This document shows, in pieces, positions 44,374-54,409 of a stretch of 64,000 nucleotides of DNA. Below the pieces are notes generated by a model that saw nothing but the letters and a program-made list of their open reading frames with translations, had not been told where the DNA came from and searched no databases. The number at the start of each line of letters is the position of its first letter. Position 1 is the first letter of the stretch. Made by a program: the position numbers and the translations under genes. Origin of the DNA: Streptomyces sp. NBC_01335 (GTDB taxonomy: Bacteria > Actinomycetota > Actinomycetes > Streptomycetales > Streptomycetaceae). The stretch covers positions 7,921,001 through 7,985,000 of the forward strand of contig NZ_CP108370.1 in the NCBI RefSeq assembly GCF_035953295.1, read 5' to 3'.

Positions 44374-45867
44374 TCAGGTGCCGGACACTTTCCCGGCGGC
44401 GGACGCTTCCCCGGCGGCGGGCTGTCCACCGGCGGCGGGTGCGGTGGCTCCGCGCCACAGTCTCCCCGGACCGGAGAGCGCAGCGACCGCGGCCACCGCC
44501 AGTGCGATCGCCGACATCACGAACGCGGTCGTGTAGCCGGACTCGGCGGGCAGCCGGCTGCCGGGCACCGCGTGGGAGGCCACCAGGGACGCGGCGATCT
44601 GCGCCCCGAGCGACCCGCCGATGGTGCGCATGATGGTGTTGATGCCGGTCGCCTCCCCGGTCCGGCCGCGGTCGACCGCGCTGACGACGAGGTTGGCGAG
44701 GGCCGCGAAGGCGAAGCCGACGCCGACGCCGAGCACCGCCGAACCCGCGTACATCGCCGCAGCGTCGGCATGGGCGGTCGCATAGACGACGAAGCCAGCC
44801 ATGCCGATGAGGCAGGCCAGCACCAGCGGCAGCTTCCAGCCGGCGGCCGCGCCGATCCGTCCGGCGAGCGGGCCGGCGATCAGCATGGTCGCGGCCATCG
44901 GCACCATGAACAGCCCCGACCCGGTGACCGAGGCGCCGAAACCGTACCCGGCCGAGGAGGGGGTCTGGGCGAGCATCGGGACCAGGGTGAAGGCCCCGTA
45001 CATCCCGAACCCGATGACGAGAGCGGTGAGATGGCTGGTCAGCACCGCCCGCCGGCGCAGCAGCGCGAGGTCGATCAGCGGCTCGCGCACCCTCGACTCG
45101 ACGTACGCGAACACCGCGAGGAGCACGACCGCGGCGACGAACAGGCCGACGATCCGGCCCGACGCCCACCCCCAGGACCTGCCCTGGCTGATGGCGGTCA
45201 GCAGGGCCACGATTCCGGCGCTCAGAAGGACGACTCCGGACCAGTCGATGCGGCCGGGGGAGCGGACCGGAGACTCCCGGACGAACGCCACGACGCCTGC
45301 GACGCCCGCCACGACGACGATCAGTCCGTTCCAGAAGATCCAGTGCCAGTCCAGTGCGTCGACGATGGGGCCCGGGACGACGAGCCCGACGCCGAAGCCG
45401 ATACCGAACGTGGACGAGATCAGACCGATCGCGACGGGCACCCGCTCACGCGGGAACTGGTCGCGGACGATGCCGAACGCGAGCGGGAAGGCGGCCGATC
45501 CGACGCCCTGGACGGCCCGGGCCGCGATCAGCAGAGCGAGCGAGCCGGAGAGCGCGGCCAGCAGCGTACCGGCGGCGAAGACCGCGAGGCTGGCGACGAG
45601 CACACGGCGTTTGCCGAACATGTCGCCCACCCGGCCCAGCAGCGCGGTGGCGACGGAGGCGGTGAGCAGGAAGGAGCTGAGCACCCAGGACACGGACGTC
45701 GTGGAGGCCCCGAACTCCCGCTGGAGTTCGGGGAGTACCGGCACCACCATCGTCTGCATCAGCGAGAAGGAGAGCACGGCGAGGAGCAGGGCCGCGAAGG
45801 GCGCCGTGGTGCCGCGGGGCGGGGTGGAGGCGGGAGCCCCGGACGCCGGAGCGGGGATGGCGCTCAT
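44374..45867 (-). CDS. MFS transporter, DHA2-type (drug:H+ antiporter)
   Basis: 497 residues with about 14 membrane spans, the number typical of DHA2. Motifs: LPELQREFGASTTSVSWVLSSFLL near TM1-2 (split over about 45-68), GRVGDMFGKRRVL after TM2, and RAVQGVGSAAFPLAFGIVRDQF near TM4. The ATG at 45867 has a GGGAGG site 6 nt upstream; the longer frame to 45984 is Pro-rich and crosses the promoter. It is divergent from a MarR-family gene, the usual layout for a repressor-controlled efflux pump. The substrate is unknown. Confidence 0.9.
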   Translation of the reverse strand: MSAIPAPASGAPASTPPRGTTAPFAALLLAVLSFSLMQTMVVPVLPELQREFGASTTSVSWVLSSFLLTASVATALLGRVGDMFGKRRVLVASLAVFAAGTLLAALSGSLALLIAARAVQGVGSAAFPLAFGIVRDQFPRERVPVAIGLISSTFGIGFGVGLVVPGPIVDALDWHWIFWNGLIVVVAGVAGVVAFVRESPVRSPGRIDWSGVVLLSAGIVALLTAISQGRSWGWASGRIVGLFVAAVVLLAVFAYVESRVREPLIDLALLRRRAVLTSHLTALVIGFGMYGAFTLVPMLAQTPSSAGYGFGASVTGSGLFMVPMAATMLIAGPLAGRIGAAAGWKLPLVLACLIGMAGFVVYATAHADAAAMYAGSAVLGVGVGFAFAALANLVVSAVDRGRTGEATGINTIMRTIGGSLGAQIAASLVASHAVPGSRLPAESGYTTAFVMSAIALAVAAVAALSGPGRLWRGATAPAAGGQPAAGEASAAGKVSGT

Positions 45868-46009
45868 CGAACCTCCCTCTGGCGGACCGGGCGGACCGGG
45901 CGGAGCAGGTGTAGCAGGTGGACGGGGCGGACCGGGCGGGCGGGAGGCGCCGGGAGCAGGGCGGGGCTGCGGCCGGGCAGGCAAGTTAATATCACCAGGG
46001 AATCATTAC

Positions 46010-46019
46010 ATGACGTCAT
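46010..46019. promoter_or_regulatory. Candidate MarR operator between divergent MFS and MarR genes
   Basis: The perfect palindrome ATGACGTCAT lies in a locally AT-rich part of the 188-bp intergenic region, where both promoters must be. Confidence 0.4.
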
Positions 46020-46055
46020 CCTTACGTCCAGCAACTGCCGCTGTATCGTGGACAC

Positions 46056-46556
46056 ATGAGCGAAATCCCCGCGTGCGGGACCGGTGGAGACTCCCCGGAG
46101 AAGAGAGCGGCATCCCTGTCCCGGCCTCCCGGCCTCCTCGCGCTGCCCTCCTATCTCGTCAGCCACGTGGCGCGCCTCGGGCACGAGGCTCTGGTGGACG
46201 CGGTGGGCCAACACGGCCTGCGGCTACCGCACTTCGCCACCCTGACGGCGCTCGCCGACTTCGGCCCGCTGCCCCAGCACGTGCTGGCGGAACGGCTCGG
46301 ATTCCAGCGCAGCCACCTGGGGGGCTACCTCGACGCCGTCGAGGAACGCGGGCTGGTGCGCCGGGAGCGGGACCGGGCCGACCGCCGCCGCCAACTCGTC
46401 GCGCTGACCGAGGGAGGGACGGACCTCCAGCGCCGGGTACGGCTCGTCGCCGACGCGTCCCAGGACGTCTTCCTCGCCTGCCTCACCCCCGCCGAACGGG
46501 AGACCCTCACCACGCTGCTCCGGCGCGTGCTGGACGCCTCGGAGCAGAACTCATGA
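46056..46556 (+). CDS. MarR-family transcriptional regulator
   Basis: 166 residues with the MarR winged-helix pattern. It has LPHFATLTALADFGPLPQHVLAERLG (split over about 70-95), the recognition helix FQRSHLGGYLDAVEERGLV, and the wing RRERDRADRRRQLVALTEGG. It is probably a dimeric repressor of the divergent DHA2 pump released by a small ligand. Its stop overlaps the start of the EEP-family gene by 4 nt (ATGA), so the two are co-translated. Confidence 0.92.
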   Translation: MSEIPACGTGGDSPEKRAASLSRPPGLLALPSYLVSHVARLGHEALVDAVGQHGLRLPHFATLTALADFGPLPQHVLAERLGFQRSHLGGYLDAVEERGLVRRERDRADRRRQLVALTEGGTDLQRRVRLVADASQDVFLACLTPAERETLTTLLRRVLDASEQNS

Positions 46557-47626
46557 GAAGCGGTACGGCGCTGGGCGCCGACAGTACGGGCTCCGCGAAC
46601 GCGGATCGCTCACGCCGCCCCGGTGGACGCGGCCGGCGGCGCGTGGCGCGCGGCCGGTTCTGGGGGCTCGCGGCCTGCGGGCTCGTGCTCGCCGTACCCG
46701 CCGCCCTGCTCCTCGTACGCCTGACGGGGAAGGACGCGGGCACGCCACTGGCCGTACCGATGGTGCTGTTCCCCCACACGGCCGTCCTGGCGCTGCTGGT
46801 GCTCGGCCTCACCACCGTCGTACGCGCGTTGCGGTCCTGGAGCGTGGCAGCCGTGGCGCTGCTCCTGATCATCGCCCAAGTGTGGCTGGTGGCACCGAGG
46901 TTCGTCTCCGACTCCGTCACCGTCCCGCCGTCGGCAGCCCGCTTGCGGGTGGCGACCCTCAACACCGACGAGGGGGCGGTCGACCCGGCGGCGGTGGTGG
47001 AGATGGTCCGGTCCGAGCGGATCGACGTCCTCGCCGTGGAGCAGACTCCCGCGCGGGGGCTCGACGCGCTCGGCGGGGCGGGCCTCGACGCCCTGCTGCC
47101 GTACCACGCACTGCACCCCGAGTACGACTCCTCGATCTACTCCCGCACCCCGCTGACCGGGGCGGACACCACGGACATCGACACCGTGTGGCCCCAGACC
47201 ACCGCCGGAATCACGGTCGGTGGACGCACCGTGCGGCTCGTCGCCGTCCACACCTACTACCCGCTCGGGAACCCGGGGCGGTGGAGCAGGGACATGTACT
47301 CCCTGGCCGTTCTGGCACAGGACGACGGACCCGACGCCGTGTTCCTCGGCGACTTCAACGCCACCCTCGACCACGCCCCGATGCGCTCCCTGCTGGCCGC
47401 CGGTCTCACCGACACCCACGCCGAGCTCGGCGAGGGCTGGGCGCCGACCTGGCCCGTCGGCGCGGGGCTCGCTCCGCCCCTCGTCCAGCTGGACCACGTG
47501 CTGCACGGCTCCGGGCTCGCGGGGGTCTTCCTCCGCGAACACACCCTGCCCGGGACGGATCACCGGGCCGTCGTCGCGGAACTCGCGGTCCTTCCGGAGC
47601 AGGCGGCCGTCCTGCTGACGGACTGA
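46553..47626 (+). CDS. Membrane-anchored endonuclease/exonuclease/phosphatase family protein
   Basis: 357 residues. An Arg-rich start precedes three hydrophobic spans (about 35-55, 65-85, 90-108). The EEP hydrolase domain then follows, likely outside the membrane. Metal and catalytic motifs: Asn in RVATLNTDEG (about 135), Glu in DVLAVEQTP, His in LVAVHTYYPLG, GDFNATLDHAP (about 265) and the terminal Asp-His in GTDHRAVVAEL. The family includes DNases, sphingomyelinases and inositol phosphatases; the substrate cannot be told. It is coupled to the MarR gene by an ATGA overlap. Confidence 0.88.
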   Translation: MRSGTALGADSTGSANADRSRRPGGRGRRRVARGRFWGLAACGLVLAVPAALLLVRLTGKDAGTPLAVPMVLFPHTAVLALLVLGLTTVVRALRSWSVAAVALLLIIAQVWLVAPRFVSDSVTVPPSAARLRVATLNTDEGAVDPAAVVEMVRSERIDVLAVEQTPARGLDALGGAGLDALLPYHALHPEYDSSIYSRTPLTGADTTDIDTVWPQTTAGITVGGRTVRLVAVHTYYPLGNPGRWSRDMYSLAVLAQDDGPDAVFLGDFNATLDHAPMRSLLAAGLTDTHAELGEGWAPTWPVGAGLAPPLVQLDHVLHGSGLAGVFLREHTLPGTDHRAVVAELAVLPEQAAVLLTD

Positions 47627-47676
47627 CCCGCCGCTCCGCCCCACCCCAGGGCCGTGCGGGCGGGTCCGGGGGTAGG

Positions 47677-48828
47677 TCACCGGGGCGCCAGGACCCGTAC
47701 CTGTGAGCCGGAGAGCTTGGTCCACCAGTGGCGGTAGCGGCTGTAGGCCAGGGGGTCGCGGTCCGTCAGCAGGATGCTGAGGGAGCGGGCCTCCTCGGCG
47801 AGCCCCTCCCAGGCGGCCGGACTCAGGTCGCGGAAGGCCGTCACCTCGACACCGCCGTCGACCGGACGCCACACCCCCGCGACATAACCGTCGACCAGTA
47901 CCGTCGGCAGCACGTCACCGTTGATACGGATCACCTCGCGCCGGTACTCCTCGGGGATCACCCGGCTCCGGTCGGCGTACGCCAGCAGAACGCTGTCCCA
48001 CATCGCCATCAGCCTGGGCGGGGAGGGGACTTCGGCCGCCGGACGGCCTGCCCCGACGGTGTCGAACACCACCGTTCCGTCCGGCCCTTCGAGCTGTTCG
48101 ACGACACCGTCGAGAGCCCGCAGCGCCTCGCGCACCGGTCCGCGCCGCACCATGGCGAACTGCGCCACGTCCGCCACCGAAGCGGGCCCGAACGCCTTCA
48201 GGTAGCGCAGCACGAGGTGGCGCATGGCCTCCGGCACGTGTTCCCGCCCCGTGGCCGCCGGGAGGGACGCCGCCGCCACGTAAGACGTTCTGGCCCCGAA
48301 CGACCACGGCCCGCCCGCCGGGGCGTGCAGCAGGGGAGCGTATCCTCGCAGCCCCCACAGCGCCCCGGCCTTCTTGCCGGCGCCCACCCGCGCTTCGAGC
48401 CACGCGTCCAACTCCTTCACAGTGCGGGCCCGTTCGGCGAACTCCAGCAGTTCTGGCACCAGTCGGAAGGCGTCGTTCGGGGTGAGGCCCGCCGCCGCGA
48501 ACCGGAACCCGAGCCGCGAGGCGTGCAGCGTCTGCTGCATCGCCTCGCGCAGCACCCGGTAGTCCTCGGCGTGCACCGCGTGGAGCGTGATCCGCATCAG
48601 CGTCGCCTTGACCACCACGCCCTCCGTGAACGCCGCGTCCAGCTCCGCCGGATCGAAGCCCGCCAACCGGTTCCACAGGGCGACGTACGGCGAGGCGGGC
48701 TGCTGCGCCTGCAGGGCGAGCACCCGGCGCACCCCCTCGGCGGCGTCCAGCGGCTCCCGCCGCAGCAGCAGTTGGCGGTCGAGGGTCGCCCGGTTCAGTT
48801 CGCGCGCGGTGATCTTCATGGCGGGCAT
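47677..48828 (-). CDS. Winged helix DNA-binding domain-containing protein (AlkZ-like, HTH_42)
   Basis: 383 residues. The N-terminus ITARELNRATLDRQLLLRRE and the LQAQQPASPYVALWNRL region are hallmarks of the winged helix DNA-binding (HTH_42) family related to AlkZ/YcaQ DNA glycosylases. The AlkZ-type QxQ-like element may be QAQQ near 42-45 (inference). The C-terminal VLVDGYVAGVW is also conserved. It may act on damaged DNA. The start at 48828 or 48819 cannot be separated by ribosome-site quality. It stands alone and is convergent with the EEP-family gene. Confidence 0.88.
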   Translation of the reverse strand: MPAMKITARELNRATLDRQLLLRREPLDAAEGVRRVLALQAQQPASPYVALWNRLAGFDPAELDAAFTEGVVVKATLMRITLHAVHAEDYRVLREAMQQTLHASRLGFRFAAAGLTPNDAFRLVPELLEFAERARTVKELDAWLEARVGAGKKAGALWGLRGYAPLLHAPAGGPWSFGARTSYVAAASLPAATGREHVPEAMRHLVLRYLKAFGPASVADVAQFAMVRRGPVREALRALDGVVEQLEGPDGTVVFDTVGAGRPAAEVPSPPRLMAMWDSVLLAYADRSRVIPEEYRREVIRINGDVLPTVLVDGYVAGVWRPVDGGVEVTAFRDLSPAAWEGLAEEARSLSILLTDRDPLAYSRYRHWWTKLSGSQVRVLAPR

Positions 48829-48889
48829 TGTGCCGGGTTCCGCCCCGGCACGGTCTCGTGGACCGTCACGGCCAGGTCCGCCGGACCCC

Positions 48890-50593
48890 CTACCGGTGAA
48901 GCCGGCCCCGCGCGGACGCGAGCAGCGCACCGATCTCCCGCAGGCGCAGCGGGCGCGCCAGCAGAGCGACCACCGCCGCCAGGGCCGCCGCTCCGGCCAG
49001 GGCCGCCACCGGATCGCCGGCCCCGGCGCAGGCCCTGGCCGCACCGAACGCGAGCGCGGCGGCGGGCAGACAGGCCACGACCAGCCGGACCTGCGCCCAC
49101 AACGCCGTTGACCGCCAGGGCGCTCGGCGCCGCCCGCGCGGCCCGGTCAGCCTGCGGTGCAGGACGTACCCGGTGACCGCGAACCCCGCGAAGAGGGCCA
49201 GGGTGTACGCCCCTGCCATCCCGGTGACCGCCCAGCGCGCGGGCAGCAGCAGATAAGCGGCCCCGGCGAGGCCCGCGTTGAGACCGGCGATCACCAGATT
49301 GAGCAGGAACGGGGTACGGGTGTCACCCAGCGCGTAGAACCCCCGGGAGAGCACGTACTGCCCCGAGAACGCGATCAGACCCGGCGCGAACGCCCGCAGC
49401 ATCCCCGCCATCACGGTGACGTCGGCCCCACTCGTACGGCCGTACCCGAAGACCGAACCCATCACCCAGGGGGCGAGTGCCAACAGGGCGAAGGCCGCCG
49501 GCACCACGACCGCCGCGGAGGTGCGCAGCGCGTACGACAGGTCCCGGCGCACCCCCGGCAGGTCGCCCTCGGCCGCCGCCCGGCTCATCCGGGGCATCAG
49601 CGCGGTGACCAGCGAGACCGTCACGATCCCCTGCGGCACCACCCAGAGCAGGTAGGCGTTGCTGTACGCGGTGTACCCCGCGCCTCCGGCCACCCCCTCG
49701 TCCACCGCGTGCTGCCCGGTGAGGGTGGAGAGCCGGGTCACCAGCCAGTACGCGGCCTGGTTCGTCAGGACCAGCATCACCAGCCAGCCGGCCGACCGCA
49801 ACGGCCTGGTGAGACCACTGCCCCGCCAGTCGAAGCGGGGCCGCCAGCGGAACCCGGCCGCCCGCAGCACCGGCACCAGGGCCAGCGTCTGCACCACGAT
49901 CCCGGCGGTGGTGCCCCAGCCGAGCAACCGCGTCTGCGCGGCGCTCGGATCGCCGCCCGCGTCCGCAGCGACGGCGAGGTACAGCCCGAAGACGGCGGTC
50001 ACCACGAGGTTGTTGAGGACCGGGGCCCACATCATCGCGCCGAACCGGCCCCGGGCGTTGAGTACTTGACCCAGCAGGGTGAAGAGCCCGTAGAAGAGGA
50101 TCTGGGGCAGGCAGCAGCGCGCCAGGGCGATCGTGAGGTCCGCCTGCTCGCCCGAGTAGTCGGTGTAGGCGGCGACGATCTGCGGAGCCCCGACGACGGC
50201 GAGGGCGGTGAGGGCGACCAGACCGGCCGTGCAGACGGTGAGGAGCCGCTGGGTGTACGCGACGCCCTCGTCCGCGTGCTCTTTCGCCGCCCGCACGAGT
50301 TCGGGGACGAACACCGCGTTGAGCGCCCCGCCGATGAGCAGGATGTAGAGGATGTTGGGCACGGTGTTGGCGACCGTGTAGCCGTCGGCCCGCAGACCGG
50401 TGCCGAGCGCGGCGACGACGACCGCCGAGCGTATGAACCCGGTGGCCCGGGAGACCACCGACCCCGCCGCCATCACGGCCCCGCTCCGCAGCGTCGACGC
50501 GGGCTTCGAGGGCCTTTCCGCTTCCGGCCCCGGGCCCGGGGCCTCCACCGGGCCCGCCGGCGCGACCGGCCCGGTCGCCTCCGACGCCGTCAC
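48890..50593 (-). CDS. murJ: Lipid II flippase MurJ family protein
   Basis: 567 residues from a GTG at 50593, with about 14 membrane spans after a Pro-rich cytoplasmic start. Family signs are GAVMAAGSVVSRATGFIRS (about 45-63), NTVPNILYILLIGGALNAVFVPEL and the duplicated half with YSNAYLLWVVPQGIVTVSLV. FSGQYVLSRGFYALGDTRTPF is typical of MviN/MurJ. It flips lipid-linked peptidoglycan precursors. It is a stand-alone copy next to no cell-division gene, so it may be an accessory paralogue. No strong ribosome site was seen and the start may lie further upstream in the same frame. Confidence 0.87.
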   Translation of the reverse strand: MTASEATGPVAPAGPVEAPGPGPEAERPSKPASTLRSGAVMAAGSVVSRATGFIRSAVVVAALGTGLRADGYTVANTVPNILYILLIGGALNAVFVPELVRAAKEHADEGVAYTQRLLTVCTAGLVALTALAVVGAPQIVAAYTDYSGEQADLTIALARCCLPQILFYGLFTLLGQVLNARGRFGAMMWAPVLNNLVVTAVFGLYLAVAADAGGDPSAAQTRLLGWGTTAGIVVQTLALVPVLRAAGFRWRPRFDWRGSGLTRPLRSAGWLVMLVLTNQAAYWLVTRLSTLTGQHAVDEGVAGGAGYTAYSNAYLLWVVPQGIVTVSLVTALMPRMSRAAAEGDLPGVRRDLSYALRTSAAVVVPAAFALLALAPWVMGSVFGYGRTSGADVTVMAGMLRAFAPGLIAFSGQYVLSRGFYALGDTRTPFLLNLVIAGLNAGLAGAAYLLLPARWAVTGMAGAYTLALFAGFAVTGYVLHRRLTGPRGRRRAPWRSTALWAQVRLVVACLPAAALAFGAARACAGAGDPVAALAGAAALAAVVALLARPLRLREIGALLASARGRLHR

Positions 50594-50982
50594 CGGTGCG
50601 CCGGACAGGCGTGGAACGCCCGGTACAGAGTGTTGTCGGCTGCTCCGCCCATCGATGTCTCCCGTTCTCCGTGCGTCTCGATCACCTGGCCGCCGGTGCA
50701 GAGCTTCCGGCGCAGCAGACCGCAGGTGCGCGCGGCGATGATCTCTACCTCGTGGACGGGCGAGACGGAGTCGCATCCGTTCCGAGCCGCCCGTGTCGAG
50801 TGCCTCCTGCCGACGCCGACAGTACGCGAGGCAGCGGGCGATCCTGCGCCCCTTCCCGGCGCACCCCGCGGTGGCGGGTCTGCGACGCGTCGCCAAGTCG
50901 CCACCCGAAGAACGGAGTTGCCGGTACCCCCGCTGTCACGATCGGACGCGTCCCGCTTCCGCGATCTTTGGGGGTCCTCTCC
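50594..50982. other. Divergent intergenic region between murJ and the subtilisin gene
   Basis: 389 bp with both outward promoters. Both neighbouring frames are open through parts of it, but codon bias drops and I see no motif I can name. Confidence 0.35.
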
Positions 50983-53900
50983 GTGCATGTCAGATCCATC
51001 GCAGCCGCCGCCGGCTTGGTGGCGGCGCTCATACCCGCCTCCGCCGCCCACGCGGCGGATCCGGCCGCTCCGGCCGCCGGTCCCCGCACACCCGCTGTCA
51101 CCACCCTCACGGTGCCGCTGCCCACCGGCGACGCCGTGACGGTCGAGCGTTCCGGTGCGGAGATCCGCTCGGCCACCGTCACCCCCGCACCCGGGCGGGC
51201 GAACGTCACCTTCACGACCAGTTCCACGGGGTCCGACGATGTCAGCGTCGTGCCGGCCGACGCCGAGCCATTGCTCGCCGCCGGCCGGCTCGACCCGCGG
51301 CTCTTCGACGTCAAGGCACTGCTGGAGGCCGGATACGGCACCCAGGGCACCGGCGCGCGCGGCGCGGTGGGCCTGATCGTCCAGCACGCCAAGGGCTCGG
51401 GTGCCGCGGACAAGGCCCGCGCGGCGGCCGGCAGCGCGGCACGCCCGGGGAGCGCGATCTCCCGCCTCGGCCTGACCGCACTCGATCCGCGCGGCAGCAC
51501 CGACGCCGCCACCACCTGGAAGCGCCTGACGTCCGGTACCGGCCGCTCGCTCGCGGGAGGGGCGAACAAGTTGTGGCTGGACGGCCGGATGCACATCGCC
51601 CTGGACAAAAGCGTCCCCCAGATCAACGCTCCCCAGGCCTGGGGCGACGGATACACCGGCAAGGGGGTCACGGTCGCGGTCCTCGACAGCGGCTACGACT
51701 CCGACCATCCCGACCTGGCCGGCCGGGTGACGGTCTCGGCCAACTTCCTCGGCGGCGCCACCGCCGAGGACGACAACGGCCACGGCACCCACGTGGCGTC
51801 CACCATCGCCGGTGTCGACAGCACGTACCGCGGTGTCGCGCCGGACGCCTCACTCGCCGTGGGCAAGGTCTGCGACAGCACCGGCTCCTGCCCCACGTCC
51901 GCGCTTCTCGCCGGCATCGACTGGGCCGTCAACACCGTCCACGCCAAGGTGGTCAACCTGAGCCTGGGCGGCCCCGCGGACGAGACGGATCCGGCGATCG
52001 CGGTCATCGACGACCTGTCGGCGAGCACCGGCACCCTCTTCGTCGTCGCCGCGGGCAACGACGGCGAGTACGGGACCGCCACGGTCGGCGCGCCCGCCAT
52101 CGCGAACGCGGCGCTCGCCGTGGGCGCGGTCGACGCCGACGACCAGCTGGCCGCCTTCTCCAGCCGGGGTCCGCGCGTCGGCGACAACGCCGTGAAGCCC
52201 GACATCACGGCGCCCGGCGTCAACATCGTCGCGGCCAAGGCGGGTGGCGGTCACACGGCCAAGAGCGGTACGTCGATGGCGACGCCGCACGTGGCGGGCG
52301 CCGCCGCGCTCGTCGCCCAGGCGCACCCCGGCTGGAGCGGTGAGCAGATCAAGACGGCACTCATGAACAGCGCCGAACCGGACGCGAAGCGTTCGGCCTA
52401 CCAACAGGGCACCGGCCGGGTGGACGCGGGCCGCGCCGTCCGGCAGACCGTCCTCGCCTCTCCCGCGAACCTGACGACCACTCCTGACTGGGCGGAGGGG
52501 GCAGGCAGGAACGCCGAGCACACCGTCACCTTCACCAACTCCGGTGACAGCGACACGACGCTCGACCTCACCCTCGACAGGCCGCTGTCGCCCACCGCCC
52601 AGCCGGGCAACGCCGAACAGTTCGCCGTCGACCGCGACAAGGTCACCGTCCCCGCACACGGCACCGCGACCGCGACCGTCACCACCCGCGCCGCTCTGCT
52701 GCCGCACGGCCCGTGGTCCGCGATCCTCACCGCCTCGCAGGACGGCACGCCCGTCACCCGTACGATCCTCGGCGTCGACAGCCCGATACCCACGCACCAG
52801 CTCACGCTCCACGCACAGCAGCGCGACGGCACCCCGGCGACCGGGACCGCCCTGGTGGTCAACCGCTGGACCGGTGACCGCTACCCGGTCCGTATCAACG
52901 CGGGCACCGGATCGGTTTCCGTACCCGAGGCGCAGTACTGGATCGGAATGACCATCAGCAGCGGCACCGGCACGGAACGCACCACCACGATGGCAGTCAC
53001 CTCGGTCACGCCCGTCACGGACACCTCGGTCGACCTCGACGCCCGCACCGCGGCCCCGGTCGGCGCGGACGTCCACGATCCCCGGGCCCGGGCCACGGCC
53101 GTGCAGGCCGCGCTCGCACTGCCCGCCGGCGCCGGAACGTACACGCTGAGCGTGGTCACCACCGGTGCGCTCGCCGGACAGTCGCTGTACGCGACACCGT
53201 TCGACGAGGCGGACGCCCGATACCGTACGTTCGCCGTGTTCGCGGCCGAAGGCGCCTCCTCGTCGGCGCCGAGCCCCTTCTTCTACCACGTGGCGCGCGA
53301 CTGGAGCCACGGCGTCCCCGCCCGGCCCTCCTTCTCCGTAGGACGCCGCGATCTGACCGACGTGCGCGTGCACCTCGACGCCCAGGGCACCCCCGCCGCG
53401 GGCACCACGGCGGCCACCCCCGACGACGACAGCTTGCTGCCGCTCTTCATCGACCAGCAGGTCCGCTTCCCCTCGACCGTGCACGACTACCGTACGGCCG
53501 GCGAGTGGCTCGACCGGGCCACGATCGCCGGCCGCCAGTCCATCGCGACCCCGGCGCGGGCCTTCGGCCGGAGCGCCGTGGACCGCCTGGACTTCGCGGC
53601 CGCGGTGGTCGGACCGGCGCTCCCGGCCGCCCCCTTCTACCGGGTCGGGGACAGCATGGTGTGGACGGCGACACCGTGGTTCGTGGACGGCGACGGCAGC
53701 AGGGGCGGCAGCGACTGGGGTGCGTCGGGCACGCTCACGCTGGCCAGGGACGGCGAGAAGGTGAACGCCTGGAACGCCGTCGGCACCGGCAAGTCCACCG
53801 CCGCTCCGGCCGGTCCCGGTCACTACACGCTCACCGCGGACCTCACGCGTGACCAGTCCTATGCCGCGCTGTCGACGCGTGTGCGGTCGGAGTGGACCTT

Positions 53901-54276
53901 CGATTCGGACACCGACGACGGCGCGGGAACCATCCTGCCGCTCATGGCCGTCCGCTTCACGCCGCACGGTCTCGACGCGTCCGGCGGCGCGGCCCGCCAC
54001 GCCACGACGCGTGTGGACGTGGCGGTCCAGCGGGCCCCGGGGGCGACGGCGGCCACGGTCGGTCCGGCACAACTGGAAGTCAGCTGGGACGACGGCGTCA
54101 CCTGGCGCCGCGTCGGGCTCACCCGGGGTGGGCACGGAACACCCGCCCACGCCGACCTGACCGCACCCGCCGGTGCCGCGTACGCGACGCTGCGCGCGAC
54201 GGCCGCGGCGAGCGACGGCAGCGCGGTGGAGCAGACCGTCACCCGGGCCTTCCAGGTCAACAAGTCCGGCCGGTAG
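50983..54276 (+). CDS. Large secreted S8 (subtilisin) serine peptidase
   Basis: 1097 residues from a GTG at 50983, with GGGGG 8 nt upstream. A signal peptide (about 1-23, AHAA end) is followed by a propeptide region to about 205. The S8 domain (about 215-490) has the catalytic triad Asp235 (VLDSGYDSDHPDL), His267 (NGHGTHVASTIAG) and Ser431 (SGTSMATPHVAGAAAL). The next about 600 residues are beta-rich and match the usual C-terminal extension of very large streptomycete subtilisins. They begin with an Ig-like block (about 515-605). It is extracellular, and substrate proteins are unknown. A terminator follows at 54282. Confidence 0.93.
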   Translation: MHVRSIAAAAGLVAALIPASAAHAADPAAPAAGPRTPAVTTLTVPLPTGDAVTVERSGAEIRSATVTPAPGRANVTFTTSSTGSDDVSVVPADAEPLLAAGRLDPRLFDVKALLEAGYGTQGTGARGAVGLIVQHAKGSGAADKARAAAGSAARPGSAISRLGLTALDPRGSTDAATTWKRLTSGTGRSLAGGANKLWLDGRMHIALDKSVPQINAPQAWGDGYTGKGVTVAVLDSGYDSDHPDLAGRVTVSANFLGGATAEDDNGHGTHVASTIAGVDSTYRGVAPDASLAVGKVCDSTGSCPTSALLAGIDWAVNTVHAKVVNLSLGGPADETDPAIAVIDDLSASTGTLFVVAAGNDGEYGTATVGAPAIANAALAVGAVDADDQLAAFSSRGPRVGDNAVKPDITAPGVNIVAAKAGGGHTAKSGTSMATPHVAGAAALVAQAHPGWSGEQIKTALMNSAEPDAKRSAYQQGTGRVDAGRAVRQTVLASPANLTTTPDWAEGAGRNAEHTVTFTNSGDSDTTLDLTLDRPLSPTAQPGNAEQFAVDRDKVTVPAHGTATATVTTRAALLPHGPWSAILTASQDGTPVTRTILGVDSPIPTHQLTLHAQQRDGTPATGTALVVNRWTGDRYPVRINAGTGSVSVPEAQYWIGMTISSGTGTERTTTMAVTSVTPVTDTSVDLDARTAAPVGADVHDPRARATAVQAALALPAGAGTYTLSVVTTGALAGQSLYATPFDEADARYRTFAVFAAEGASSSAPSPFFYHVARDWSHGVPARPSFSVGRRDLTDVRVHLDAQGTPAAGTTAATPDDDSLLPLFIDQQVRFPSTVHDYRTAGEWLDRATIAGRQSIATPARAFGRSAVDRLDFAAAVVGPALPAAPFYRVGDSMVWTATPWFVDGDGSRGGSDWGASGTLTLARDGEKVNAWNAVGTGKSTAAPAGPGHYTLTADLTRDQSYAALSTRVRSEWTFDSDTDDGAGTILPLMAVRFTPHGLDASGGAARHATTRVDVAVQRAPGATAATVGPAQLEVSWDDGVTWRRVGLTRGGHGTPAHADLTAPAGAAYATLRATAAASDGSAVEQTVTRAFQVNKSGR

Positions 54277-54281
54277 GGCGA

Positions 54282-54317
54282 CGAGCGGGCCGGTGTCCGA
54301 AGGACCCGGCCCGCTCG
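54282..54317. terminator. Bidirectional terminator between subtilisin and LLM operon
   Basis: Perfect 12-bp arms (54282-54293 and 54306-54317) with a 12-nt loop, just after the peptidase stop and before the end of the convergent operon. Confidence 0.75.
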
Positions 54318-54409
54318 CACCGACGGAGCAGGAACAGGCGGCGCACCCCGTTGCTGATACCGCCGCGGTCCGACACGGGGTGTGGCCGATGCCGGAGCCC
54401 GCCGGCCGG

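Noticed and set aside
44801-46552. Very long open frame leading into the EEP-family gene
   Set aside because: It runs opposite the MFS gene and through the MarR gene in a different frame. The EEP protein starts at 46553, coupled to MarR by ATGA.
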